This document shows positions 7,491 to 16,097 of a stretch of 64,000 bases of DNA, in pieces. Position 1 is the first letter of the stretch. Each line of letters starts with the position of its first letter. The position numbers and the translations under genes are program-made. The notes under the pieces are model-generated. The model saw only the letters and a program-made list of their open reading frames with translations. It was not told where the DNA came from and did not search any database. The DNA is from Algihabitans sp965233705 (GTDB lineage Bacteria > Pseudomonadota > Alphaproteobacteria > Kiloniellales > DSM-21159), in the NCBI GenBank assembly GCA_965233705.1, contig CBDDTF010000001.1:1054001-1118000 (forward strand), read 5' to 3'.

Positions 7491-9143
7491 CTACATGTTG
7501 GGGTAGTTGGGCCCGCCGCCGCCTTCGGGCGTGGTCCAGGTGATGTTCTGGTAGGGGTCCTTGATGTCGCAGGTCTTGCAGTGCACGCAGTTCTGCGCGT
7601 TGATCACGAAGCGCGGGTTCGACCCGTCGTCCTCGCGCACCACCTCGTAGACGCCGGCCGGGCAGTAGCGCTGCGCCGGCTCGGCGTACTCCGGCAGGTT
7701 CTTCTCGATGGGGATCGAGGGGTCGCTCAGGCGCAGGTGAACCGGCTGGTCCTCCTCGTGGTTGGTGTTCGAGATGAACACGCTCGACAGCTTGTCGAAG
7801 GAGATCACCCCGTCCGGCTTGGGGTAGTCGATCTTCGGCATCTTGTCGGCCGGCTTCAGGCACTCGTGGTCCGGCTTGTGGTGCTTGAAGGTCCAGGGCG
7901 CCTTGCCGCCCAGCAGCTTGAGGTCGAGGCCGCCGTAGAGGAAGCCGAGCCGGGCGCCCCAGCGCGCGACGGCCGGGCGCAGGTTGCGCGCGGCGTGCAG
8001 CTCCTCGTAGACCCAGGAGGACTCGAAGGCCTTGGGGTAGGCGCTCAGGGTGCCGTAGCCCGCGTCGCCGCCCTTCAGCGCCTCGAAGGCGGCCTCGGCG
8101 GCCAGCATGCCGGTCTTCATCGCCGTGTGGCTGCCCTTGATCTTGGGCACGTTAAGGAAGCCGGCCGCGCAGCCGATCAACGCGCCGCCGGGGAAGGCCA
8201 GCTCGGGGATCGACTGCAGGCCGCCCTCGTTCAGCGCCCGCGCGCCGTAGGAAATGCGCCGGCCGCCCTCCAGCATCGGCTTGATCGCCGGGTGGTGCTT
8301 GAAGCGCTGCAGTTCGTCGAAGGGCGAGAGGTGCGGGTTCTCGTAGTCCAGCCCGATGACGTAGCCGACGTAGGCCTGGTTGTTCTCCAGGTGATAGATG
8401 AAGGAGCCGCCCCAGGTCTTGTCGTCCATCGGCCAGCCGGCGGTGTGCATGACCAGCCCTTCCTGGTGCTTGGCCGGGTCGAGCTCCCAGAGCTCCTTGA
8501 GGCCGATGCCGTAGGTCTGGTGCTGCGCCGACTTGCGCAGGCCGAAGGTCTGCTCGAGCTGCTTGGACAGCGAGCCGCGGCAGCCCTCGGCGAAGAAGGT
8601 GTACTTGGCGCGCAGCTCCATGCCCGGCTGGTAGCCGTCCTTCTTCTCGCCGTCGCGCCCGACGCCCAGGTCGTTGGTGGCGACGCCGGCGACGCGGCCC
8701 TGCTCGTCGAACAGCACCTCGGCGGCGGCGAAGCCGGGGTAGATCTCCGCGCCCAGCGCCTCGGCCTGCTCGGCCATCCAGCGGCAGACGTTGCCCAGCG
8801 AGACGATGTAGTTGCCGTGGTTCTTGGTCTGCGGCGGCAGCATCCAGATCGGCACACTGACGCTGCCGCGCTCGGTGAGCATGAGGAACTTCTCGTCGCG
8901 CACCGGCACGTTGAGCGGCGCGCCCTTGTCCTTCCAGTCGGGGATCAGTTCGTCCAGCGCGCGCGGCTCCAGCACGGCGCCCGAGAGGATGTGGGCGCCC
9001 ACCTCGGAGCCCTTCTCGAGGACGCAGACCGAGACGTCGTGCCCGCTCTCGGCCGAAAGCTGACGCAGCTTGATCGCGGCGGCCAGGCCGGCCGGGCCGG
9101 CGCCGACGATCACCACGTCATAATCCATGTATTCCCGTTCCAT
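7491..9143 (-). CDS. Electron transfer flavoprotein-ubiquinone oxidoreductase
   Basis: ETF-QO passes electrons from fatty-acid and amino-acid dehydrogenases, via ETF, to the quinone pool at the inner membrane. The 550-residue protein has an N-terminal FAD-binding fold (VVIVGAGPAGLAAAIKLRQ) and central quinone-binding and membrane-association segments. The C-terminus is ferredoxin-like (CPAGVYEV, then NCVHCKTCDIKDPYQNI), with cysteines for one 4Fe-4S cluster and the family ending GGGGPNYPNM. I start it at ATG 9143 (MEREYMDYD), where AGGGAG lies upstream; a longer frame to 9227 adds unrelated residues. It is divergent from the UDG gene. Confidence 0.95.
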   Translation of the reverse strand: MEREYMDYDVVIVGAGPAGLAAAIKLRQLSAESGHDVSVCVLEKGSEVGAHILSGAVLEPRALDELIPDWKDKGAPLNVPVRDEKFLMLTERGSVSVPIWMLPPQTKNHGNYIVSLGNVCRWMAEQAEALGAEIYPGFAAAEVLFDEQGRVAGVATNDLGVGRDGEKKDGYQPGMELRAKYTFFAEGCRGSLSKQLEQTFGLRKSAQHQTYGIGLKELWELDPAKHQEGLVMHTAGWPMDDKTWGGSFIYHLENNQAYVGYVIGLDYENPHLSPFDELQRFKHHPAIKPMLEGGRRISYGARALNEGGLQSIPELAFPGGALIGCAAGFLNVPKIKGSHTAMKTGMLAAEAAFEALKGGDAGYGTLSAYPKAFESSWVYEELHAARNLRPAVARWGARLGFLYGGLDLKLLGGKAPWTFKHHKPDHECLKPADKMPKIDYPKPDGVISFDKLSSVFISNTNHEEDQPVHLRLSDPSIPIEKNLPEYAEPAQRYCPAGVYEVVREDDGSNPRFVINAQNCVHCKTCDIKDPYQNITWTTPEGGGGPNYPNM

Positions 9144-9279
9144 AGCGCTCGACTCCCTGATTTCGCGCCCCCGATATAGCCGAGCCGGGCCCTCCAGCGA
9201 AAGGGAGCGCGGACACGGCCGCCGCATCGCCGCGGCGTTGCCCCCTGTTTGCGCCCGCCGCTCGTGCTATCACTGGGCC

Positions 9280-10188
9280 ATGGCGAAGGACGCGCAGGCA
9301 TACGACCGCGACGCCGCCCTGGCGGCGCTGGCCTGGCTGGTCGAGGCGGGGGCCGACGAGGCCCTGGCCGCAACCCCGCGCGACCGCCTGGCCGAGCGGC
9401 CGGCGCCGACCGAAGCGGCCCCGCGGGCCGAGGCGGCCGCGCCGACGGCGCCTCCCCCTGCGGCCTCCCCTCCGCCCTCCAGCCCGTCCCCTGCGGGCGG
9501 ACGCGATGCTTCGCCGCCGGTCTGGCAGGCGGCCTCGCGCGAGCTGCGCGCCCACGAGGCCAACGTCGCCGCGGCCGAGCAGGCGGCGCGCGGCGCCGAC
9601 AGCCTGGAGGCCCTTTACGCGGCGATCCGCGCCTTCGACGGCTGCGATCTCAAGCTGACCGCCAAGCACACGGTGATCTCGCGCGGGGCGCCGCAGGGCC
9701 AGGTCATGCTGATCGGCGAGGCGCCTGGGCGCGACGAGGACCTGCAGGGCCAGCCCTTCGTCGGCGCCGCCGGGCAGCTCCTCGACGGCATGCTGCGCGC
9801 CGCCGGCTTCGACCCGGCCCAGGACGTCTACATCACCAACGTGCTGTTCTGGCGCCCGCCGGGCAACCGCACGCCGCACCAGAGCGAGCTGCAGGTCTGC
9901 CTGCCCTTCGCTGAGCGGCATATCGAGCTGGCGGCGCCACGCTACCTGATCTTCCTGGGCGGCACCGCGGCCAAGACGCTGCTGGCCGAGGCGCGCGGCA
10001 TCACCCGCCTGCGCGGCCAGTGGTTCGCCTATCAGCAGGCCGGCCTGCCGGCGCCGCTGCCTGCCATGCCGATGTTCCACCCCGCCTACCTGCTGCGCCA
10101 GCCGGCCCAGAAGCGCCTGGCCTGGCGCGATCTGCTGGCCTTCCGCGAGGTGGTGGAGCAGGCCGCCGACCCGCTGCACGGACGCTGA
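9280..10188 (+). CDS. Family 4-type uracil-DNA glycosylase
   Basis: The 302-residue enzyme removes uracil from DNA during base excision repair. The catalytic domain starts at about residue 115. It contains GCDLKLTAKHTV, motif A (LIGEAPGRDEDLQGQPFVG, 145-162), YITNVLFWRPPGNRTP and motif B HPAYLLR (267-273). The first hundred residues are a low-complexity Ala/Pro linker, as often seen in alphaproteobacterial members. The cysteines are fewer and differently spaced than in the archaeal CxxC type, so cluster ligands should be assigned with care. The start at 9280 was chosen because the longer frame runs into the divergent ETF-QO promoter. Confidence 0.9.
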   Translation: MAKDAQAYDRDAALAALAWLVEAGADEALAATPRDRLAERPAPTEAAPRAEAAAPTAPPPAASPPPSSPSPAGGRDASPPVWQAASRELRAHEANVAAAEQAARGADSLEALYAAIRAFDGCDLKLTAKHTVISRGAPQGQVMLIGEAPGRDEDLQGQPFVGAAGQLLDGMLRAAGFDPAQDVYITNVLFWRPPGNRTPHQSELQVCLPFAERHIELAAPRYLIFLGGTAAKTLLAEARGITRLRGQWFAYQQAGLPAPLPAMPMFHPAYLLRQPAQKRLAWRDLLAFREVVEQAADPLHGR

Positions 10189-10200
10189 CCCAAAGCCAAG

Positions 10201-10272
10201 ACGCCCGCCGAAACGCCCGCCGAAACGCCCGCCGAAACGCCCGCCAGAACGCCCGCCAGAACGCCCGCCAGG
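10201..10272. repeat. 12-bp tandem repeat, six units
   Basis: Six consecutive units of acgcccgcc plus gaa (units 1-3) or aga/agg (units 4-6) begin 12 bases after the UDG stop codon. They are untranslated in the host genes. The two sub-variants are grouped, suggesting stepwise duplication. Confidence 0.9.
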
Positions 10273-10389
10273 CGCCGCCGGCCGCCACCGGCCACCGCCG
10301 GCGTCAAGTCGAATTGACCACCCGACCGGCCCCCTCCCGCTCCGCCGGAGCCACAGGTTTTCCACAAAGTTTCGCGCCCGGCGGCAGAC

Positions 10390-12321
10390 ATGGCAGCCCT
10401 GCACAACCGCAAGACGGGTGGCCCCGCCCCCGCCTTCGCACTAACATTCAGGCAAGTACGCATTTTGGGGATGTGCGTCTTGGGCATTCGGGTCGGACAA
10501 GGTCTCCTTCGAGGCCTGCTCATAGCTATTGCGCTGTCGACCGCAGCGACGGGTCTGGTCTCCGGAGGTCTCACCGCCGAGGCGCTCGGCCAGACGCTGC
10601 GCAACGAGGCGGAGACGGCGGCCCTGCCGCGGGTCAACGGGCTCGACAGCCGCGGCCTGCCCCGCGTGCTCTCGGCCCGCGACGTGGCGCGCTACCGGGA
10701 GATCTTCTCGCTGCAGGAGGCGGGCCGCTGGGAGCGGGCCGACCGCCTGATCGCCCAGCTCGAGGATCGCCGCCTGCTGGGCCATGTGCAGTTCCAGCGC
10801 TACATGCACCCGACCGCCTATCGCTCCAGCTACAAGGAGCTGCGGCGCTGGCTGGCCTCCTATGCCGACCATCCCGAGGCCGAGCGCATCCATCGTCTGG
10901 CACTGCGCCGCAAGCCGGCCGGCGCCGCCGCGCCGCGCGCGCCGGAGGGCGCGCGCATCTCGCTCGGCGGCGCCGGCGCCGAGCTCTTCCGCTATGTCTC
11001 GCCGCGCAGCCGCAGCGCGGACGAGGCCGCCCGGGTCGAACAGATCAAGCGGCGGATCCGGCGCAACGTCCTGAGCGAGCGCCTGACCGTCACCGAGAAG
11101 CTGCTCAACAGCGCCGAGGTGCGCGGGCTGCTGGACGAGGTCGAGCGCGCCCAGGGCTTCGGCCGGGTCGCCTCCGGCTGGTTCTACCTGGGCCGCGACG
11201 CCAAGGCCCTGGCGGCCGCGCGCACGGCGGTCAGGCTGGGCGGCGACAAGGCGCCGGTGGCGCTCTGGGTCGGCGGGCTGGCCGCCTGGCGCAGTGGCGA
11301 CGCGGAGACCGCCTACGGCCGCTTCGCCGCGCTCGCCCAGGCCGGCCACGTGAGCGGCTGGATGCGCGCGGCCGGGGGCTTCTGGGCCTCGCGCAGCGCG
11401 CTGCGGCTGCGCCGGCCCGGCGAGATGAGCGGCTGGCTGCGCACCGCCGCGGCGCATCCGCGCACCTTCTACGGCCTGCTGGCGCGCGAAGCCCTGGGCA
11501 TGGACACCGAGCTGTCCTTCGGCCAGGCGCCGATCGACCGGCCCGGCCTGTCGCGTCTGCTGCAGGATCAGCGGGCACTGCGCGCGGCGGCGCTGCTGCA
11601 GGTCGGCCAGCGCGAACGCGCCGAGGCCGAGCTGATGATGCTGGACGGCTGGAGCGACGAGGAGACCGCCCGCGCCCTGGTGGCGCTGACCGAGCGGGCG
11701 CAGTTCCCCGGCCTGGCCTACCGGCTGGGCAGCCACCTGGACCGCGACCCGACCCAGGCCGCCGACCCGGCGATCACCGCCGCCCTCTTCCCGATCCCGC
11801 CGTGGGAGCCGACCAGCGGCTGGCAGGTCGACCGCGCGCTGCTCTACGCCCTGATGCGCCAGGAGTCGGCCTTCGACCCCGAGGCCGAGAGCCCCTACGG
11901 CGCGCGCGGCCTGATGCAGCTCATGCCGACCACCGCCAGCTACATCGCCGGCGACCGCAGCCTGCGCGGCAGCGCCCGCGCCAAGCTCTTCGAGCCGGCC
12001 TTCAACCTGGACCTGGCGCAGCGCTACCTGCTGCACCTGATGGAGGAGACCGAGACCGGCAACGATCTCTTCCGTCTGGCCGCCGCCTACAACGGCGGGC
12101 CGGGCAACCTGCGCAAGTGGCAGCGCCGCCTGCAGGAGGCCGGGGTGCCGCTCGACGACCCGCTGCTGTTCATCGAGTCGCTGCCCTCCCTGGAGACCCG
12201 CCTGTTCATCGAGCGGGTGCTGACCAACCTCTGGATCTACCGCGCCCGCCTGGGCCAGCCGGCCCCCTCGCTGGAGGCCTTGGCAGCGGGGGTGCGCCCG
12301 ATCTACGTAAAGCTGGATTAG
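10390..12321 (+). CDS. Soluble lytic murein transglycosylase
   Basis: The enzyme cleaves peptidoglycan glycan strands in the periplasm with formation of 1,6-anhydromuramic acid. After a hydrophobic signal segment (LLRGLLIAIALSTAATGLVSG), a long alpha-helical superhelix of the Slt70 type extends to about residue 460. The C-terminal SLT domain follows, with the catalytic Glu in LMRQESAFDPEAESPYGARG, then GLMQLMPTTASYIA and AAAYNGGPGNLRKW. Of 643 residues from 10390, the first 27 are doubtful. ATG 10471 gives a more usual signal peptide but has no well-spaced ribosome-binding site. Confidence 0.92.
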   Translation: MAALHNRKTGGPAPAFALTFRQVRILGMCVLGIRVGQGLLRGLLIAIALSTAATGLVSGGLTAEALGQTLRNEAETAALPRVNGLDSRGLPRVLSARDVARYREIFSLQEAGRWERADRLIAQLEDRRLLGHVQFQRYMHPTAYRSSYKELRRWLASYADHPEAERIHRLALRRKPAGAAAPRAPEGARISLGGAGAELFRYVSPRSRSADEAARVEQIKRRIRRNVLSERLTVTEKLLNSAEVRGLLDEVERAQGFGRVASGWFYLGRDAKALAAARTAVRLGGDKAPVALWVGGLAAWRSGDAETAYGRFAALAQAGHVSGWMRAAGGFWASRSALRLRRPGEMSGWLRTAAAHPRTFYGLLAREALGMDTELSFGQAPIDRPGLSRLLQDQRALRAAALLQVGQRERAEAELMMLDGWSDEETARALVALTERAQFPGLAYRLGSHLDRDPTQAADPAITAALFPIPPWEPTSGWQVDRALLYALMRQESAFDPEAESPYGARGLMQLMPTTASYIAGDRSLRGSARAKLFEPAFNLDLAQRYLLHLMEETETGNDLFRLAAAYNGGPGNLRKWQRRLQEAGVPLDDPLLFIESLPSLETRLFIERVLTNLWIYRARLGQPAPSLEALAAGVRPIYVKLD

Positions 12322-12383
12322 AGCGCTGCCCGGCGGTCTCGCCCCGCCGGGGCGCGCCTCGCCCCTGGCCCGGGAGATCGCCC

Positions 12384-12938
12384 ATGGACGCCCCCCACCG
12401 ACTCGACGAGAGCCTGCCCTTCCTGGCGGTCAACATCGCGCTGCTGACCGTCTCCGACACGCGCACCCGCGCCGACGACCGCTCGGGCGACACCCTGGAG
12501 GCGCTGATCGGCGAGGCCGGCCACCGCGTGGTGCGCCGCGAGATCCGCCCCGATGAGCCGGCCGAGATCGAGAGCTTCCTGCGGGCCTGCATCGACGAGC
12601 CGGGGATCGACGTGGTGATCACCACCGGCGGCACCGGCGTCACCGGCCGCGACGTCACGCCCGAGGCCTTCAAGCGGGTGATGGACAAGGAGATCGAGGG
12701 CTTCGGCGAGCTGTTCCGCTGGATCAGCTACGCCAAGATCGGCACCTCCACCATCCAGTCGCGCGCGCTGGGCGGCGTCGCCGGCGGCACCTACCTCTTC
12801 GCCCTGCCGGGGTCGACCGGCGCCTGCAAGGACGGCTGGACCGAGATTCTGCGCTGGCAACTCGACAGCCGCCACAAGCCCTGCAACCTGGTCGAGCTGA
12901 TGCCGCGCCTGCTCGAGCACCTCAAGCAGGCCGGCTGA
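12384..12938 (+). CDS. moaB: Molybdenum cofactor biosynthesis protein B
   Basis: MoaB/MogA-type proteins adenylylate molybdopterin before metal insertion. The 184-residue protein contains the family motifs LTVSDTRTRADDRSGDTLE, ITTGGTGVTGRDVTPEA and LPGSTGACKDGW, which form the molybdopterin-binding fold. ATG 12384 follows GGGAG at a suitable distance. It sits alone behind the transglycosylase gene and is separated by 28 kb from the main moa/moe cluster of this window, whose MoeA should supply the next step. Confidence 0.93.
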   Translation: MDAPHRLDESLPFLAVNIALLTVSDTRTRADDRSGDTLEALIGEAGHRVVRREIRPDEPAEIESFLRACIDEPGIDVVITTGGTGVTGRDVTPEAFKRVMDKEIEGFGELFRWISYAKIGTSTIQSRALGGVAGGTYLFALPGSTGACKDGWTEILRWQLDSRHKPCNLVELMPRLLEHLKQAG

Positions 12939-12955
12939 CCGCGAGCAGGTGTCCT

Positions 12956-13005
12956 GTGATCGCCGGACGCGCCGCGGCGCGTCCAGACGGTCGCAGATCA
13001 CTCTC
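12956..13005. repeat. Dispersed palindromic repeat, copy A
   Basis: The centre is ggacgcgc-cgcg-gcgcgtcc, followed by agacggtcgcagatcactctc. The same right flank (agacggtcgcaaatcgctctc) occurs at 32724-32744 and in part at 15185-15202. The left half is shortened here. It lies between the convergent moaB and glycosyltransferase genes and may also end transcription. Confidence 0.75.
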
Positions 13006-13025
13006 GGCCGGCACGCGCCGGCGGC

Positions 13026-13766
13026 TCAGCGGTACAGCCGCGCCAGCAGGTCCGGCGGCACCCCCAGGAAGTAGAGGGAGAGCAGACCGAGATTGCGGGC
13101 CGGCCGCCACCACCAGCCGTCGCGGCGATAGCGGCGGGCCGAGGTGCGCGCGGTGGCCGGCAGCTCCACCAGCCGCCGCCGGCCGATGCGCCGGACCAGG
13201 TCCACGTCCTCCATCAGCCGATAGGTGTTGTAGCCGCCCAGCCGGTCGTAGAAGGCGCGCGGCAGCAGCAGCCCCTGCTCGCCGTAGGGCAGGCCCAGGC
13301 GGCGGCTGCGCCAGTTGGCCAGACGCGCCACCCGCTGGGCCGGCGCGCTCTCGTCATCGAAGCCGAGCCGGAACCAGCCGGCCCGCCACGCCTGTCCACT
13401 CCCCGTCATGAAGGCGGCCGCCGCCTGCGGCCAGCGGGCGCCCAGGCGGGTGTCGGCATGCACGAACAGCAGCCAGTCGCCGCCGGCCTCGCGGGCGCCG
13501 GTGACGAGCTGCACGCCGCGTCCGCACGGCGCGCTCACGCTGCGCACGCCTTCCTGCTCGGCGATGTGGAGCGTGCCGTCGGTGGAGCCGCCGTCGACCA
13601 CGATCACCTCGCCGGGCCGGCCCCGTTGCAGCGCGTGCAGCGTGCCCGGCAGCCAGCGCGCCGAGTCCAGCGTCGGGACGACAACCGACAGCCCGGCGAG
13701 GGCCCCCGCGCCCGGTTGCCCGGTGTTGGCGCCAGTGGCGGGGGAGTCCGGAAGCGTCTGCGGCAT
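13026..13766 (-). CDS. Family 2 glycosyltransferase (TIGR04283-like)
   Basis: The protein is a cytosolic GT-A glycosyltransferase. It starts with LSVVVPTLDSARWLPGTL and has the nucleotide-sugar region EVIVVDGGSTDGT, the DxD-type metal motif in LLFVHADTRLGA, and the acceptor-site segment GGYNTYRLMEDVDLVRR. Members of this subfamily are annotated as rSAM/selenodomain-associated or arsenosugar-related transferases, but no arsenic or selenium genes lie nearby. A radical SAM gene follows divergently, yet it belongs to another subfamily. I place the start at 13766, which has GAGG upstream; the longer frame to 13844 is possible. Confidence 0.85.
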   Translation of the reverse strand: MPQTLPDSPATGANTGQPGAGALAGLSVVVPTLDSARWLPGTLHALQRGRPGEVIVVDGGSTDGTLHIAEQEGVRSVSAPCGRGVQLVTGAREAGGDWLLFVHADTRLGARWPQAAAAFMTGSGQAWRAGWFRLGFDDESAPAQRVARLANWRSRRLGLPYGEQGLLLPRAFYDRLGGYNTYRLMEDVDLVRRIGRRRLVELPATARTSARRYRRDGWWWRPARNLGLLSLYFLGVPPDLLARLYR

Positions 13767-14016
13767 CGGCGTGACCTCGGCCTGCGACGGACAGCGGGGC
13801 AGCGGTCGAGAGCGGCTGTCGAGAGCGGCGGTCGGGTGCGGCACTGCCCGCCTCCTGTCTGGCCGGCCGCAGACGCCATGCTACCCGGCGCGACCGTCGT
13901 GCAAAAGACGCTGGCCCGCTCAGCCCAGCGCCAGCCGGACAACAGCGCTCCGGCGTCGTCGGGACACCTCCTGAATGATCTTTATTTGTTCTTTCTTTGG
14001 CGCTATTCTGGACCGC

Positions 14017-15105
14017 ATGCAACAGGGCTTCGACAATCGGGCGCGCCGAGGCCGCGGCGCCGTGACCAACCGGACCGGCCGCTTCGAGCGCTATGCCGGG
14101 GAGCCGGCCGACGACGGCTGGGGCACGCTGGAGGCCGAGGCCGCCGAGGCGTCGCCCCTGCGCACCGAGGTGCTGGCCGACACCAGCCGCAGCATCATCG
14201 CGCGCAACGAGTCCCCCGACGTGCCCTTCGACCGCTCGGTCAATCCCTATCGCGGCTGCGAGCACGGCTGCGTCTACTGCTTCGCCCGGCCCAGTCACGC
14301 CTACCTGGGCTACTCGCCGGGCCTCGACTTCGAGACCAAGCTCTTCGCCAAACACGAGGCGGCCGCGCTGCTGCGCCGGGAGCTGAGCAAGACGGGCTAC
14401 CGGCCGACGACCCTGGCGCTGGGCGCCAACACCGACCCCTATCAGCCGATCGAGCGGCGGTTGCGGATCACCCGCGGCGTGATCGAGGTGCTGGCCGAGG
14501 CGCGCCACCCCGTCGGCATCATCACCAAGTCCGACCTGATCCTGCGCGACCTCGACCTGCTGGCGCCGCTGGCGGCCGAGGGGCTGCTGCGCGTCTGCCT
14601 GTCGGTCACCACCCTCGACCGCGGCCGCGCCCGCGCGCTGGAGCCGCGCGCGCCGACCCCGGCCAAGCGCCTGGCGGCGATCCGCCGGCTGCGCGCCGCC
14701 GGCGTGCCGGTGGCGGTGCTGAGCGCGCCGATGATCCCGGCGCTCAACGACCACGAGCTGGAGGCGATCCTGGAGGCCGGCGCCGAGGCGGGCGCCGAGG
14801 CCGCCTCCTACGTCCTGCTGCGCCTGCCGCAGGAGATCGGCCCGCTGTTCGAGGAGTGGCTGGAGACCCACGCCCCCGACCGCCGCAAGCGGGTGCTCGA
14901 CCATGTGCGCGCGGCGCGCGGCGGACGGCTCTACGACTCCAGTTGGGGCAAGCGGATGAAGGGCGAGGGGCCCTACGCCTACCTGCTCAAGCGCCGCTTC
15001 GAGCTGGCCTGCAAGCGCCTGGGCCTGAACCGCCGCGACTGGGAGCTGGACAACAGCCGCTTCCGCCCGCCGCGCCGCGACAGCGACCAGCTCGCGCTGT
15101 TCTGA
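14017..15105 (+). CDS. PA0069-family radical SAM protein
   Basis: The 362-residue protein has the radical SAM cluster motif CEHGCVYC at 81-88 (CxxxCxxC), preceded by the conserved SIIARNESPDVPFDRSVNPYRG. The TIM-barrel segments include ALGANTDPYQPIERRLRITR and VGIITKSDLILRD. Members resemble the spore photoproduct lyase superfamily, but their reaction has not been established as far as I know. ATG 14017 fits the usual N-terminus; an upstream ATG at 13975 would add an odd hydrophobic stretch from an AT-rich leader that more likely holds the promoter. The gene is monocistronic here. Confidence 0.85.
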   Translation: MQQGFDNRARRGRGAVTNRTGRFERYAGEPADDGWGTLEAEAAEASPLRTEVLADTSRSIIARNESPDVPFDRSVNPYRGCEHGCVYCFARPSHAYLGYSPGLDFETKLFAKHEAAALLRRELSKTGYRPTTLALGANTDPYQPIERRLRITRGVIEVLAEARHPVGIITKSDLILRDLDLLAPLAAEGLLRVCLSVTTLDRGRARALEPRAPTPAKRLAAIRRLRAAGVPVAVLSAPMIPALNDHELEAILEAGAEAGAEAASYVLLRLPQEIGPLFEEWLETHAPDRRKRVLDHVRAARGGRLYDSSWGKRMKGEGPYAYLLKRRFELACKRLGLNRRDWELDNSRFRPPRRDSDQLALF

Positions 15106-15160
15106 CGCCGCCCGAACCGGCCCCGACCCGGCCTCGCCCCCGACCCGGACTCGCCCCCGA

Positions 15161-15203
15161 GCCGACCTCGCGGCGCGGTTCCATACGGTCGCAAATCGCT
15201 CTA
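15161..15203. repeat. Dispersed palindromic repeat, copy B (degenerate)
   Basis: This copy keeps the right border acggtcgcaaatcgctcta and a left cgacc, but the central hairpin is replaced by gcggcgcggttccat. It lies directly upstream of rnhB. Confidence 0.6.
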
Positions 15204-15229
15204 ATCTGCGGCGGCGTAAGGGGGGAGGC

Positions 15230-15889
15230 ATGCCGGACGACACACGGGAGATCGCTTTGGGCGCCAGGCAGGGCCGCCGCATCGCCGGACTGGACGAGGT
15301 GGGGCGCGGCCCGTGGGCGGGGCCGGTGGTCGCCGCCGCCGTGGTGCTGCCGCGCCGCCTGCCGCCGCGGCTGCGCGGCGCGCTCGACGACTCCAAGCTG
15401 ATCCGTCCGGAGCTGCGGGGCGAGCTGGCCGCCGCCCTGGCCGAGCTGGCCGAGGTCGCGCTGGGCCGCGCCGAGGTGGCCGAGATCGACTCCCTCAACA
15501 TCCTGCAGGCCAGCCACCTGGCCATGCAGCGCGCCCTGGCCGGCCTGGCCGGTCCGGTCGACGCCGCACTGGTCGACGGCAACCGCCTGCCGGCGCTGCC
15601 CTGCCCGGCCGAGGCGGTGGTCGGCGGCGACGGCAGCTCGCTGTCCATCGCCGCCGCCTCGATCGTCGCCAAGGTGCACCGCGACCGCGAGATGGCGCGG
15701 CTGGCCGCCCGCCATCCGGGCTACGGCTGGGAGCGCAACATGGGCTACGGCACGCGCGAGCACCGCGACGGCCTGGCCCGCCTGGGCCCCTGCGCCCAGC
15801 ACCGCCGCAGCTTCAAGCCGATCCGCGCCCTGCTGGCCGGCGCCGCGGACTCCCCGCCGCCGCCCGCCACGGCCCCGGCAGCGGAGTAG
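15230..15889 (+). CDS. rnhB: Ribonuclease HII
   Basis: RNase HII cuts RNA in RNA-DNA hybrids and starts removal of single ribonucleotides from DNA. The 219-residue protein shows the metal-binding motif AGLDEVGRGPWAGPVVAAAV (acidic Asp-Glu pair), DDSKLI, VDGNRLP and the later catalytic region SIVAKVHRDREM. The C-terminal EHRDGLARLGPCAQHRRSFKP is typical. ATG 15230 follows GGGGGAGG. It is followed on the same strand by ccrM after about 200 bp. Confidence 0.95.
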   Translation: MPDDTREIALGARQGRRIAGLDEVGRGPWAGPVVAAAVVLPRRLPPRLRGALDDSKLIRPELRGELAAALAELAEVALGRAEVAEIDSLNILQASHLAMQRALAGLAGPVDAALVDGNRLPALPCPAEAVVGGDGSSLSIAAASIVAKVHRDREMARLAARHPGYGWERNMGYGTREHRDGLARLGPCAQHRRSFKPIRALLAGAADSPPPPATAPAAE

Positions 15890-15933
15890 CGACGCTCTTA
15901 CGAGACCAAACGAGGACAATTCGGCAACAGTCT

Positions 15934-15989
15934 GAGTCTCTTGACTCTTTGCCGCCTCTTCGCTCTTGACCCCGAGTCCCGCTCGACTC
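15934..15989. promoter_or_regulatory. Cluster of four GANTC sites in the ccrM leader
   Basis: GANTC occurs at 15934 (GAGTC), 15943 (GACTC), 15974 (GAGTC) and 15985 (GACTC), all within 56 bp and 109-164 bp ahead of the ccrM start. GANTC is the CcrM target. In Caulobacter, methylation of sites in the ccrM promoter region contributes to its cell-cycle regulation. The dense cluster here suggests a similar feedback, although spacing and promoter elements have not been checked. Confidence 0.6.
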
Positions 15990-16097
15990 ACTCTGCGCGC
16001 TTCGCGCGACGCCAGCCGCCGGCCGGGCAAGGGCCGGCCGCTGGCCGCCGACTTTCTTTTTCGTGGGGAACCGAGCGTTCGGGGGGCAGGACCGAGA

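Noticed and set aside
10360..10376. DnaA-like ttttccaca near the transglycosylase
   Set aside because: It is a single mismatched box in an otherwise GC-rich leader, with no cluster.
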